A stretch of 64,000 bases of DNA from Chryseobacterium sp. 7 (GTDB lineage Bacteria; Bacteroidota; Bacteroidia; Flavobacteriales; Weeksellaceae). Both the position numbers and the translations under genes were made by a program. Below are positions 17,123-26,414 of this stretch, one piece after another. The notes beneath the pieces were generated by a model. The model saw only the letters and a program-made list of their open reading frames with translations. It searched no databases and was not told the origin of the DNA. The stretch is from contig NZ_RCCA01000001.1 of NCBI RefSeq assembly GCF_003663845.1, forward strand, positions 1,116,001-1,180,000, read 5' to 3'. Position 1 is the first letter of the stretch; each line of letters begins with the position of its first letter.

Positions 17123-17857
17123 ATGAAAATAAAAGCCGTAATTGTAGATGATGAACTCATAGCAAGAGAAGTTTTACGAAGCTATCTGACCAAATACTGT
17201 CCGCAGGTGGAAATTCTGGACGAAGCTGAAAATATCAGAGAAGCAGTTCCATTAATCGCTGAAAAGCAGCCCCAGCTGGTCTTTTTGGATGTAGAAATGC
17301 CTTTTGGAAATGCTTTTGATGTTCTGGAAGCTACCAAAGAGTTCTCCTATGAAACCATTTTCATCACTGCATTTTCACAATATTCTTTACAGGCTTTAAA
17401 TAAATCTGCAAGCTATTATATTTTAAAACCTATTGATATTCAGGAACTGATTCTTGCAGTCAATAAAGTGGTAGAAAGCCTTGAGAAAAAAGATGAGCTC
17501 AACCGGAATAAAATTCTTCTTGAAAACCTGAAATTAAAACCGGAAAAACAGCAATTGATCTTACCCACTTTACAGGGATTTGACGTGGTAAAAACAGAAG
17601 ATATCGTAAGACTTCAGGCAGATGGAAACTTTACTCAGGTATACCTCACAGATGGCTCGAAGAAGATGGTATGCCGTTTTCTGAAACATTTTGATGACCT
17701 TCTGGAAAATCCTTTTGTAAGGGTTCACCGTTCTCATATTATCAATACAAATTTTGTGAAATCCTATCATAAAAGCGGAACCGTAATGCTGTCTGATAAT
17801 ACGGAAATTGAAGTTTCAGGAAGCTTTAAAGATAATTTCCTGAAAGTATTTTCATAG
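17123..17857 (+). CDS. LytTR family response regulator
   Basis: A 244-residue regulator. The receiver domain (about 1-120) has acidic pocket D9/D10, phospho-acceptor Asp56 (VFLDVEMP) and the conserved Lys in YYILKPIDI. The C-terminal LytTR domain (about 145-243) has IVRLQADGNFTQVYL, CRFLKHFDDLL and FVRVHRSHIINT, the hallmarks of AlgR/AgrA/LytR. LytTR proteins bind two direct repeats about 21 bp apart, which is exactly the spacing of the three operator pairs upstream. ATG 17123 was chosen because the receiver starts there (MKIKAVIVDDE); the longer open frame reads into a repeat. Confidence 0.95.
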   Translation: MKIKAVIVDDELIAREVLRSYLTKYCPQVEILDEAENIREAVPLIAEKQPQLVFLDVEMPFGNAFDVLEATKEFSYETIFITAFSQYSLQALNKSASYYILKPIDIQELILAVNKVVESLEKKDELNRNKILLENLKLKPEKQQLILPTLQGFDVVKTEDIVRLQADGNFTQVYLTDGSKKMVCRFLKHFDDLLENPFVRVHRSHIINTNFVKSYHKSGTVMLSDNTEIEVSGSFKDNFLKVFS

Positions 17858-17932
17858 AATTTATTGTCCCTTAACAGGTTTAAGGCATTATTTTTGACGT
17901 TTTAATAATAACCACACAAAATCCTTTCTGTT

Positions 17933-18475
17933 ATGAAAACCATTCATAAAATTATACTTCCCGTTTCGTTAGGAGCATTGGGGCTTATCATTTTTAATTC
18001 CTATTCTGTAAGAATTCCCAGAGGTGCTTCTGCTGTAAAGAATTTTGATCTGAAAAAATACCTCGGACAATGGTATGAAATAGCCCGTTTTGATTACAGG
18101 TTCGAAAAAAATATGGATAATGTTACCGCAGAGTACACGGAGAATCCGGATGGAACAGTACAGGTAAAAAATAAAGGCTACGATTACGTTAAAAAAGTAT
18201 GGAATGAATCAATAGGAGAGGCAAAATTTGTAAAAGATCCTACAGAAGCCCGATTGAAAGTTTCGTTTTTTAAACCCATTTGGGCTGGTTATAACGTCAT
18301 AGATATTGATGAAGACTATCAATATGCGCTGGTAGCTGGAAGCAGTTTAAAATATTTGTGGATTCTTTCCCGTACAACTGATATTCCCGAAAGTATTCGT
18401 CAGCGCTTCATTCAGAAAGCAAAAAAGATAGGTTATAATACCGATGAACTGATTTGGGTGAAGCATAATCAATAA
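17933..18475 (+). CDS. Lipocalin family protein (Blc-like)
   Basis: A 180-residue protein with a hydrophobic N-terminus (MKTIHKIILPVSLGALGLII). The lipocalin signature is YLGQWYEIARFDYRFEKN (Gly-x-Trp), followed by VTAEYTENPDGTVQVKNKGYD and the late TDIPESIRQRFIQKAKKIGYNTDELIWV, as in bacterial Blc. It binds or carries small lipophilic molecules (lysophospholipids in E. coli). No lipobox Cys is visible, so here it is probably a membrane-anchored or soluble periplasmic form. Confidence 0.9.
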   Translation: MKTIHKIILPVSLGALGLIIFNSYSVRIPRGASAVKNFDLKKYLGQWYEIARFDYRFEKNMDNVTAEYTENPDGTVQVKNKGYDYVKKVWNESIGEAKFVKDPTEARLKVSFFKPIWAGYNVIDIDEDYQYALVAGSSLKYLWILSRTTDIPESIRQRFIQKAKKIGYNTDELIWVKHNQ

Positions 18476-18482
18476 AAAAATA

Positions 18483-18526
18483 AAATCGCAAAAGGGCAAA
18501 TTTGTAAATCAGCCGTTTTGCGATTT
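18483..18526. terminator. Bidirectional terminator between lipocalin and the 18539 gene
   Basis: AAATCGCAAAA (18483-18493) pairs with TTTTGCGATTT (18516-18526), with a 22-nt loop. Confidence 0.55.
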
Positions 18527-18538
18527 ATCTTTTCGCTA

Positions 18539-19012
18539 TTAGCTATTAATATATTCCTTCCATTCCTCAAAACGGTGATCAATAACCTGCTTCATCAGAT
18601 CATAGTTTTCATAGGTATCCTCTATGTGATAGAATGTTTCGTATTCGTAGTCGTTTTCCTCTGCTTTACCATCGAAAAGATTCACGTAATCATCAGCAAA
18701 TGAGCTGTATTTGTTACCGAAATCGGTATCATCTGCATAATAGTCTTTTGCAAAAAGGTTTCCCAGTTCATTCAGATCATATTCGGAAAATTTTCCGTCG
18801 CAGGCATCCATAATGAATTCAGCGCCAGTAATTTCTCTTCGTTTTACTTTTTCTATTTCCTCAGCATTGTCTTCCTTCAGTTCTTCGGAGATCAAATTGT
18901 TGTGAATACACCAGTTCAGAAACATTCCTGTGTGTGTTGCTCCGTTTTTCTGGGGAAGTCCTTCCGGAAAATCACCGCCATAATGCCATGAAGCATCATC
19001 ATATTTAGACAT
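18539..19012 (-). CDS. Conserved hypothetical protein (DUF7832-like)
   Basis: A 157-residue acidic, soluble protein beginning MSKYDDASWHYGGDFPEGLP, with HTGMFLNWCIHNNLISEE and a C-terminal DTYENYDLMKQVIDHRF. This pattern is that of a widespread, uncharacterised bacterial family; I believe it corresponds to DUF7832, but the number is from memory. It has no signal peptide or membrane segment. ATG 19012 is preferred over an upstream in-frame start at 19045. It may relate to effector/immunity or stress genes, but nothing here shows it. Confidence 0.65.
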   Translation of the reverse strand: MSKYDDASWHYGGDFPEGLPQKNGATHTGMFLNWCIHNNLISEELKEDNAEEIEKVKRREITGAEFIMDACDGKFSEYDLNELGNLFAKDYYADDTDFGNKYSSFADDYVNLFDGKAEENDYEYETFYHIEDTYENYDLMKQVIDHRFEEWKEYINS

Positions 19013-19126
19013 AATTTGTATTGTAGTTTTAGATAATTTCGTCAAAAATAGAAAAAATCAATTTATATTGCCCCAGCCACAGAATTTTCCGTCATTTGCA
19101 TAGAATTTTTTTCAACAAAAAAACAT

Positions 19127-20377
19127 ATGGAAAAAGCTGTTCTGATTACTATCGGGGATGAAATCCTTTCCGGAAACACGGTAGATACCAATTCTAATTT
19201 TATCGCCACGGAACTTAAAAATGTAGGAATAAAAGTTGTTCAGATTCTTACCATCTCAGACGAAATTGAAACCATTAAAGAAACTTTAAGCATTGCTTTC
19301 GAAAAGGGAGACCTTGTCATTACCACAGGTGGATTGGGTCCTACCAGGGATGATAAAACAAAAAAAGCCCTGGCAGAATATTTCAACGATGAAATAGCTT
19401 TGGATGAGGTAACCTTCAACCACCTGAAAAGCTACATGGAAAGAAGAGGAAGGGCAGATATTCTGGAAAGAAACAGAGAACAGGCTTTTGTACCCACAAA
19501 ATCTATTGTTTTTCAAAACCATTACGGAACCGCTCCATGTATGATGATGGAACAGGACGGAAAATTGTGCTACAGCCTTCCGGGTGTTCCGTATGAGGTG
19601 AAACCGCTTATTAAAGATCAGATTATTCCTTACTTGCAGCAAAGATTCAATCTTCATTATATCCATACCAGAATTGTTTCTGTAGTAGGTATTCCTGAAA
19701 GTATTCTTGCAGACAAAATTGAAGACTGGGAACTGGCGCTTCCTGAAAATATTGCACTGTCTTATCTTCCGGTAGGAACACGTGTAAAGCTTCGTCTTAC
19801 TGCTTCCGGAGAAAATGAAGAAGATCTGAAACAGAGAACGGAAGAAGAAATCCAGAAATTGCTTCCTCTGGTAGAAGGTCATGTGATTGCCGTAACTGAG
19901 GATAAAATTGAAAATATTCTGGCAGAAATGCTTACCGAAAGAAATTTGACGATTTCGACCGCAGAAAGCTGTACCGGAGGTGAACTGGCAAAAATGATCA
20001 CTTCAGTTTCCGGCAGTTCAAAATATTTCCTTGGCGGAATGGTAGCCTATGCCACAGAGAAAAAGATTAAAATTTTAAATGTTTCCAGAGAAACGGTAGA
20101 CCAATTCACCGTAGTGAGTGAACAGGTGGCACAGGAAATGGCCGAAGGATGTCAGCAATTATTTGAAACTCATATTTCCCTTTCTACAACAGGCGTTGCA
20201 GGACCTGGAAAAGGTGAAGACGGTAAAGATGTAGGAACGGTTTATTACACCATCAGGATTAATGATCAGGAAGTAACTTCCAAATTATACATGCCGCATC
20301 TGGAAAGAGTAGACTTTATGGATTTTGTTTCCCAAAAAGTAATTCAGGATTTAGTAAGCCTTCTTATCAACAGTTAA
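19127..20377 (+). CDS. cinA: CinA family nicotinamide-nucleotide amidohydrolase
   Basis: A 416-residue two-domain protein. The N-terminal MoCF-type domain (about 1-170: LITIGDEILSGNTVDTNS, TTGGLGPTRDDKT) hydrolyses the pyrophosphate bond in ADP-ribose-like compounds. The C-terminal CinA domain (about 255-410: ISTAESCTGGELAKMITSVSG, TTGVAGPGKGEDG) deamidates NMN in pyridine-nucleotide salvage. Length and motifs are complete. It is also annotated as competence/damage-inducible protein in other bacteria. Confidence 0.95.
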   Translation: MEKAVLITIGDEILSGNTVDTNSNFIATELKNVGIKVVQILTISDEIETIKETLSIAFEKGDLVITTGGLGPTRDDKTKKALAEYFNDEIALDEVTFNHLKSYMERRGRADILERNREQAFVPTKSIVFQNHYGTAPCMMMEQDGKLCYSLPGVPYEVKPLIKDQIIPYLQQRFNLHYIHTRIVSVVGIPESILADKIEDWELALPENIALSYLPVGTRVKLRLTASGENEEDLKQRTEEEIQKLLPLVEGHVIAVTEDKIENILAEMLTERNLTISTAESCTGGELAKMITSVSGSSKYFLGGMVAYATEKKIKILNVSRETVDQFTVVSEQVAQEMAEGCQQLFETHISLSTTGVAGPGKGEDGKDVGTVYYTIRINDQEVTSKLYMPHLERVDFMDFVSQKVIQDLVSLLINS

Positions 20378-20466
20378 ATACAAACCTGTATTTTTAATTT
20401 TTTTTTAATTAATTTTTATACAGTTTTTCACACTTTTTGAAAGCCCTTCAATAAATTTCAAAAATC

Positions 20467-23400
20467 GTGGAAAATTCCAAACAGATTTTTCAGACCAGCA
20501 GCAAAAAACGCTGGAAAAGTGTACAGTGGGGAAGCCGTGTTTTTATCTTTATAGGAATGCTGCTCCTGCTTGCATTAGGTCTGATGATGACCCTGGACAG
20601 AAGTCCTAAAATTCCTTTTAAAGAAGATTATAAAGCTGTGATTACAGCCAATAAACCTTATCTTCAGGAGAATAAAATTTCTAAAGAATACAAAGGTTTC
20701 AGAAGTTTTATTTCTGAAAAAACAATCCATACAAGCCTTGATAAAATAGAGAAGGCAAGAGCAGAAAGATATAAGAATCAGAACCGAAACTGGGCTCAGT
20801 TTCCTGGAGGAATCCGTTCTGCATTTTATGTAGCGTGGGATCCTCAGTCTCTGATGTCTTTGAAAAGAAATATCAGACACGTCAATCTTGTTTTCCCGGA
20901 ATGGTTTTTCCTTGACCCCAAAACAGGAGATTTGAAAACCAATGTGGATCCGGAAGGGTATAAAGTGATCAAAAGAACAGGTGTCGCTGCCATGCCGATG
21001 CTGAGTAACAACTCCGACAGAGAATTCCGTTCAGAAGGACTGGTAAAAGTTCTTAACAATCCGCAGAAAAGAACCCATCTGATTCAAAAAATCACTCAGC
21101 AATGTAAAAAATATCATTTCAAAGGAATTAATATCGACTTTGAAGATATGAACCTGGATTCTGATGAGAATCTGATTGCGTTTATGAAAGAACTTTCAGA
21201 GACTTTCAAAAAGAATCAGCTGCTGGTAACCATGGATATTATGACGGATAATGATGATTACAATATCCCAAGACTGAATCCTTATGTAGATTACTTTGTG
21301 CTGATGGCTTATGACGAATATTCTGCAGGAAGTGATGCAGGTCCGGTTTCTTCTCAAAAATGGATTGAAGAACAGACTGGAAAAATCGTGAAGCAGGTTT
21401 CCCCACAAAAAATCATTCTGGGATTAGGAGCTTATGGTTATGACTGGAGTTCCAATAAAGACGATAATACCTCTGTTACTTACATGCAGGCAATTACCAA
21501 AGCCAGTGCCAGTAAAGCGGTTATTGATTTTAATGACAATACGTTTAATTTAAATTATTCTTATACGGATTCTAAGAATTTGACTCACACTGTATTTTTC
21601 AATGATGCAGCTTCTATTTTCAATACTATGCGTTTCTCCTCAGAATATCCTTTGGCGGGAACAGCACTCTGGAGATTGGGAAGTGAAGACAGCAGAGTCT
21701 GGAATTTCTATGATAAAGACCTTACGCTTGCCGGCCTTTCCAAGTTGAATTTAAAAGCACTGGAAAATGTGAAAGGGCAGACCATGGTGGATTATATCGG
21801 TGACGGAGAAGTATTAGATGTTTTGAATACCCCTCATGACGGAAAAATTGCATTGGAAATTGATCCGAAAGAGAAAATTATCACAGACGAAAATTATATT
21901 ACGTATCCAAGTTCTTATGAAGTAAAAAAATATGGAAGTGCCCCTCAGAAAGAACTCGTCCTCACTTTTGATGACGGTCCGGATGAAACATATACGCCAC
22001 AGGTATTAGATGTTCTGTCCAAGTACCATGTTCCGGCAGCTTTCTTTTTGGTAGGATTGAATGCCGAAAAAAATCTTCCGCTTGTTAAAAGAATTTATCG
22101 CGAAGGACACGAAATAGGCAATCACACCTTTACCCATGAAAATGTGGCCAAAGTAAGCCCGGAAAGAGCTTTGCTTGAAATGAAACTGACAAGACTATTA
22201 ATTGAATGCGTCACAGGACACAGTACGATTCTGTTCAGAGCACCATACAATGCAGACTCTGAGCCAACGACTTCAGAAGAGATTATTCCGGTAGCGCTGG
22301 CCAGACAGCAGAATTATCTTGATATCGGGGAAAATATTGATCCCGAAGACTGGCAGCCGGGGATAAAAGCAGATGAAATTGTAAAACGTGTGATGGCCGG
22401 AATCAAACAGGAGAGAGGAAATATCATCCTTCTTCATGATGCAGGCGGAGATACCAGAGAAGAAACTGTAAAAGCTTTAAAAATCCTGATTCCGACCCTT
22501 CAGAAACAAGGCTATCATTTCACAAATCTTACGAGTATCTTACACAAAAGCAGAAGCGAGCTGATGCCTGAAGTTCCTAAAACAAGATCATATTACATTA
22601 TGCAGCTGAATCTAGTGTTGGCCACTTTTATTTACGGAGTAAGCCACTTTTTGGTTGCATTGTTCACTATTTTCATTGTATTAGGAATGATCAGATTATT
22701 GCTGATGGCATATTGGGCATTTAAAGAAAGAAAAAAAGGAAAAAAACTGGGTGAATTTCCGGTGCTGGAATCCTATCCAAAGGTTTCAATCATTGTTCCT
22801 GCCTATAATGAAGAGGTGAATATTGTTTCTTCTCTGCAGAATTTGCTGAAGCAGACCTATCCTAATTTTAATATCATTATGGTAGATGACGGAAGTAAAG
22901 ATTCTACCTATGAAAAAGCTTTGGAAGCATTCCCGGATCATCCGAAACTGAAAATTTTCACCAAAAGAAATGGTGGAAAAGCCACTGCACTAAACTTTGG
23001 AATATCACAGACCGATGCAGAATATGTAGTGTGTATTGATGCCGATACCAAGTTGCAGCAGGATGCAGTGAAATATATGATTGCACGATTTTTAAATTCA
23101 GGTCCGGAAGAAAAAATAGCCGCTGTAGCAGGAAATGTGAAGGTAGGAAACAGGGTAAACTGGCTCACCAAATGGCAGGCTATAGAATATACAACAAGTC
23201 AGAATTTTGACAGGCTGGCGTATGCACATATCAATGCTATTACCGTAATTCCAGGAGCTATCGGAGCATTTAAAAGATCTGTGATCATTGAAGCAGGAGG
23301 CTATTCGTCTGATACTTTAGCAGAAGATTGTGATATTACAGTAAAAATATTAAAAGCCGGATATACTGTTGCCAACGAAAACAGAGCAATAGCTGTAACG

Positions 23401-23865
23401 GAAGCTCCGGAAACCGTGAAACAGTTTTTAAAACAGCGTTTCCGATGGACCTACGGAATTATGCAGATGTTCTGGAAACAGAGACAGACTTTCCTTAACC
23501 CCAAATATAAAGGATTGGGACTTTGGGCAATGCCGAATATTTTATTATTCCAATACATTATACCATTTTTCTCGCCATTGGCAGATGTGATTATGTTTTT
23601 TGGAATCCTATCCGGAAACGGAGATAAAATATTTACCTATTACCTGATCTTCCTTTTGGTGGATGCTTCATTAGCTTTAATTGCATTCATCATGCAGCGG
23701 GAAAAATTAATCAATCTCTTGTATATAATTCCGCAAAGATTCGGGTATAGATGGCTGATGTATATTGTATTATTTAAAAGTTTAAGAAAAGCACTGAAAG
23801 GCGAAATGCAGTCCTGGGGATTTCTGAAAAGAACCGGGAATGTGAAAGAGATAGCAACTTCTTAA
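20467..23865 (+). CDS. Trifunctional GH18-like hydrolase / polysaccharide deacetylase / GT2 glycosyltransferase fusion
   Basis: An 1132-residue membrane protein with three enzyme domains. (1) A signal-anchor (about 23-42) is followed by a GH18-type domain with the catalytic D-x-E in GINIDFED (D224, E226). (2) A CE4/NodB deacetylase has TFDDGP (500-505), metal His pair H553 and H557 (HTFTH), and RAPYN. (3) After a membrane segment (about 720-745) comes a processive GT2 synthase with VPAYNEE, DDGSKD, DADT, ED and QRFRW (Q990-W994), followed by several more membrane helices. This predicts one enzyme that makes, deacetylates and trims a beta-linked GlcNAc polymer (PNAG- or chitin-like). The start codon is GTG at 20467. 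Confidence 0.9.
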   Translation: MENSKQIFQTSSKKRWKSVQWGSRVFIFIGMLLLLALGLMMTLDRSPKIPFKEDYKAVITANKPYLQENKISKEYKGFRSFISEKTIHTSLDKIEKARAERYKNQNRNWAQFPGGIRSAFYVAWDPQSLMSLKRNIRHVNLVFPEWFFLDPKTGDLKTNVDPEGYKVIKRTGVAAMPMLSNNSDREFRSEGLVKVLNNPQKRTHLIQKITQQCKKYHFKGINIDFEDMNLDSDENLIAFMKELSETFKKNQLLVTMDIMTDNDDYNIPRLNPYVDYFVLMAYDEYSAGSDAGPVSSQKWIEEQTGKIVKQVSPQKIILGLGAYGYDWSSNKDDNTSVTYMQAITKASASKAVIDFNDNTFNLNYSYTDSKNLTHTVFFNDAASIFNTMRFSSEYPLAGTALWRLGSEDSRVWNFYDKDLTLAGLSKLNLKALENVKGQTMVDYIGDGEVLDVLNTPHDGKIALEIDPKEKIITDENYITYPSSYEVKKYGSAPQKELVLTFDDGPDETYTPQVLDVLSKYHVPAAFFLVGLNAEKNLPLVKRIYREGHEIGNHTFTHENVAKVSPERALLEMKLTRLLIECVTGHSTILFRAPYNADSEPTTSEEIIPVALARQQNYLDIGENIDPEDWQPGIKADEIVKRVMAGIKQERGNIILLHDAGGDTREETVKALKILIPTLQKQGYHFTNLTSILHKSRSELMPEVPKTRSYYIMQLNLVLATFIYGVSHFLVALFTIFIVLGMIRLLLMAYWAFKERKKGKKLGEFPVLESYPKVSIIVPAYNEEVNIVSSLQNLLKQTYPNFNIIMVDDGSKDSTYEKALEAFPDHPKLKIFTKRNGGKATALNFGISQTDAEYVVCIDADTKLQQDAVKYMIARFLNSGPEEKIAAVAGNVKVGNRVNWLTKWQAIEYTTSQNFDRLAYAHINAITVIPGAIGAFKRSVIIEAGGYSSDTLAEDCDITVKILKAGYTVANENRAIAVTEAPETVKQFLKQRFRWTYGIMQMFWKQRQTFLNPKYKGLGLWAMPNILLFQYIIPFFSPLADVIMFFGILSGNGDKIFTYYLIFLLVDASLALIAFIMQREKLINLLYIIPQRFGYRWLMYIVLFKSLRKALKGEMQSWGFLKRTGNVKEIATS

Positions 23866-23871
23866 GATGTA

Positions 23872-23952
23872 GAGAAGCTGGGAGATGGAAGCTGGTTATG
23901 AAAAGCATACAATAACTTCCAGTCTCATTCTTCCATCTTCCATCTTTTATAA
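23872..23952. repeat. GGAAGATGGAAG-type imperfect inverted repeat
   Basis: 'gctgggagatggaagctgg' on the left is echoed in reverse complement by 'cttccagtctcattcttccatcttcca' on the right. It lies between the fusion gene and the first M13 peptidase, is non-coding, and has the style of a dispersed intergenic element. Confidence 0.5.
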
Positions 23953-24049
23953 ATTCTTATTATGCTATGATGTTATTTGTTTAAATTTGTTTCCTTGAGA
24001 CGTAACAAATAAGAAATAAATCATACATATTCTAAAAATTGTTATCATA

Positions 24050-26107
24050 ATGAAAAAAATAACGCTTTCTTTGTTTTTAATAGCAGGGATCTGCACTCAA
24101 ACTACTATGAGCGCACAAGCTAAAGCTGCTAAAGTAGCAGTGAATAACACAGATAAAGGCTTAGACCTTAGCTTGATGGACACTTCGGTGCGTCCTCAGG
24201 ATGATTTTTATAACTACGTGAGTGGAACCTGGATGAAAACAGCCAAAATTCCATCTGACAAACCAACTTGGGGTAGCTTCAACAAACTGGCTGAGGATAC
24301 GGATAACAATTCCATGACCATCCTGAATTCTCTTCTGAAAGATAAATTTGCTGACGGAAGCGAAGGGAAAAAAATTCAGGATCTGTATGCTACTTATATG
24401 AACATGCAGAAGAGAAATGCAGACGGAATTAAACCAATCCAGGAAAACCTGAACAAGATTGATGCTATTAAAAATATGGCAGATCTTCAGAACTATCTTG
24501 CTTCTGTAACAAAAGAAGGGGAAAACGTTTTCTACGGATGGGGTGTAGATGCAGACCTTAAAGATTCTAAAATGAATGCTGTTTACTTAGGTAATGCTTC
24601 TCTAGGTTTAGGAAGAGATTACTATCAGAAAGTAAACGAGAAAAATACAGAAGCTATTGCTGAATATCAGAAGTATGTAGCTTCAATGCTAAAAGAATTA
24701 GGATATAAAAATGCTGATGAAGCAGCAAAAGGTATCGTTAATTACGAAAAAAGCATCGCACAGACTTACCTGACCAACGAGCAGAGCCGTGATAACACGC
24801 TTCAGTACAATCCTAAGACGATGGCTGAACTTTCTGCTTTGGTAAAAAATGTTGACCTTCCAGGTTATCTTAAAAAAGTAGGTGTAAATTCTGACAAAGT
24901 AATTATCAGTGAACTAGGATTCTATAAGAACTTCGATAAACTGGTAAATGCTCAGAACCTTCCTGTAATCAAAGATTATCTGAAATTCCACATGATCCAC
25001 GGAAGTGCTTCTTACTTAAGTGAAAACTTAGGAAATATGAAGTTTGCTTTCTATGGTAAATACCTTAGAGGACAGCAGGAACAGAGAGCTCTTAACAAAA
25101 GAGGTTTTGAGTTGATCAACGGTTCTTTAGGAGAAGCTTTCGGAAAATTATATGTTGAGAAATATTTCCCGGCTGAAGCAAAAGCTCAGATGGTAGAATT
25201 GATCGATTATTTAAAGAAAAGTTTCGCAGTTCATATCAATAACCTAGCTTGGATGTCTTCTACAACTAAGGAAAAAGCAATGCAGAAACTGAATAAGTTT
25301 ACTGTAAAAGTAGCTTATCCGGACAAATGGAAAGACTATTCAAAATTAAATATCGTTTCTGAAGCCAATGGTGGAAACCTTTACAAAAACCTTCAGAACA
25401 TCGGTGAATGGCAGTACAATAAAGATTTAGCTAAAATCGGTAAGCCGGTAGATAAAACAGAATGGGGAATGACTCCACAAACTGTAAATGCATATTACAA
25501 CCCGGTAAACAACGAGATTGTATTCCCTGCTGCAATCCTTCAGCCGCCATTCTTTAACCCTACAGCTGATGCGGCTGTAAACTTCGGAGGTATCGGTGCT
25601 GTTATCGGTCACGAAATGAGCCACGGATTTGATGATTCAGGAGCACAGTTCGATGCAGACGGTAACTTAGTAGACTGGTGGACGCCAGAAGATAAAGCAA
25701 ACTTCGAAAAAGCTACAAAAGCCCTTGCTTCTCAATATGACAAATATGAGCCTGTAAAAGGAACTTTTGTAAACGGTACTTTCACAAACGGTGAAAATAT
25801 CGCTGACTTAGGAGGAGTAAACATTGCTTATGACGCTCTTCAAATGTATCTGAAAGACAAAGGAAACCCAGGAAAAATCAGCGGATTCACTCAGGATCAG
25901 AGATTCTTCCTAAGCTGGGCAACCGTTTGGAGAACATTATCAAGCGAGAAATATATGGTGAATCAGGTGAAAACTGACCCGCACTCTCCGGGATATTTCA
26001 GAAGTTTTGGTCCGCTTATCAACGTTGATGCCTTCTACAAAGCATTCGATGTGAAAAAAGGAGACAAACTATACAAAACTCCAGAAGAAAGAATCAAAAT
26101 CTGGTAA
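24050..26107 (+). CDS. M13 family metallopeptidase (neprilysin-like), exported
   Basis: A 685-residue zinc endopeptidase of the neprilysin/PepO family. An N-terminal signal peptide (ends near MSAQA) is followed by the M13 N-domain (LSLMDTSVRPQDDFYNYVSG). The catalytic domain has HEMSH (H521-H525, HExxH) and the third ligand region NGENIADLGG, plus the substrate-positioning NAYYNP. All active-site parts are intact. It likely cuts peptides in the periplasm or at the surface. It is a tandem paralogue of the next gene, separated by a terminator and a repeat. Confidence 0.95.
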   Translation: MKKITLSLFLIAGICTQTTMSAQAKAAKVAVNNTDKGLDLSLMDTSVRPQDDFYNYVSGTWMKTAKIPSDKPTWGSFNKLAEDTDNNSMTILNSLLKDKFADGSEGKKIQDLYATYMNMQKRNADGIKPIQENLNKIDAIKNMADLQNYLASVTKEGENVFYGWGVDADLKDSKMNAVYLGNASLGLGRDYYQKVNEKNTEAIAEYQKYVASMLKELGYKNADEAAKGIVNYEKSIAQTYLTNEQSRDNTLQYNPKTMAELSALVKNVDLPGYLKKVGVNSDKVIISELGFYKNFDKLVNAQNLPVIKDYLKFHMIHGSASYLSENLGNMKFAFYGKYLRGQQEQRALNKRGFELINGSLGEAFGKLYVEKYFPAEAKAQMVELIDYLKKSFAVHINNLAWMSSTTKEKAMQKLNKFTVKVAYPDKWKDYSKLNIVSEANGGNLYKNLQNIGEWQYNKDLAKIGKPVDKTEWGMTPQTVNAYYNPVNNEIVFPAAILQPPFFNPTADAAVNFGGIGAVIGHEMSHGFDDSGAQFDADGNLVDWWTPEDKANFEKATKALASQYDKYEPVKGTFVNGTFTNGENIADLGGVNIAYDALQMYLKDKGNPGKISGFTQDQRFFLSWATVWRTLSSEKYMVNQVKTDPHSPGYFRSFGPLINVDAFYKAFDVKKGDKLYKTPEERIKIW

Positions 26108-26111
26108 AAAT

Positions 26112-26148
26112 AACAACCGCTCAGCAATGGGCGGTTGTTGTTTTTTTA
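26112..26148 (+). terminator. Terminator of the first M13 peptidase gene
   Basis: AACAACCGC (26112-26120) pairs with GCGGTTGTT (26131-26139), followed by a T-run. Confidence 0.85.
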
Positions 26149-26292
26149 GGTGGCAGGGATCAGGTAGCAGATGATAGGTAATAGGTAATAGGTAATGGAG
26201 ATTAGCAGACTTATGTTTGTCATAACGGCTTATATTATTCCCATCCTTTGGAGGGGTGGCAAAAATTCAAAGAATTTTTGACGGGGTGGTAA
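26149..26292. repeat. Dispersed intergenic repeat (copy 2)
   Basis: Same layout as 6273-6420: ggtggcaggg/ggtagcag/ggtaatagg units, then 'taacggctta', then the 41-bp core (26250-26290) identical to 6378-6418. As at lipA, it begins immediately after the T-run of a terminator. Confidence 0.75.
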
Positions 26293-26414
26293 ACCTTAAA
26301 CTTTAAATTTTTAATCCAAATCTTCAATTTTCAGCCATATATAAATATCATTCATAACATATCATTAAAGTTTGTATATTTGATAAGTTTGTGTAAAATC
26401 AAAAATTATCTTTA

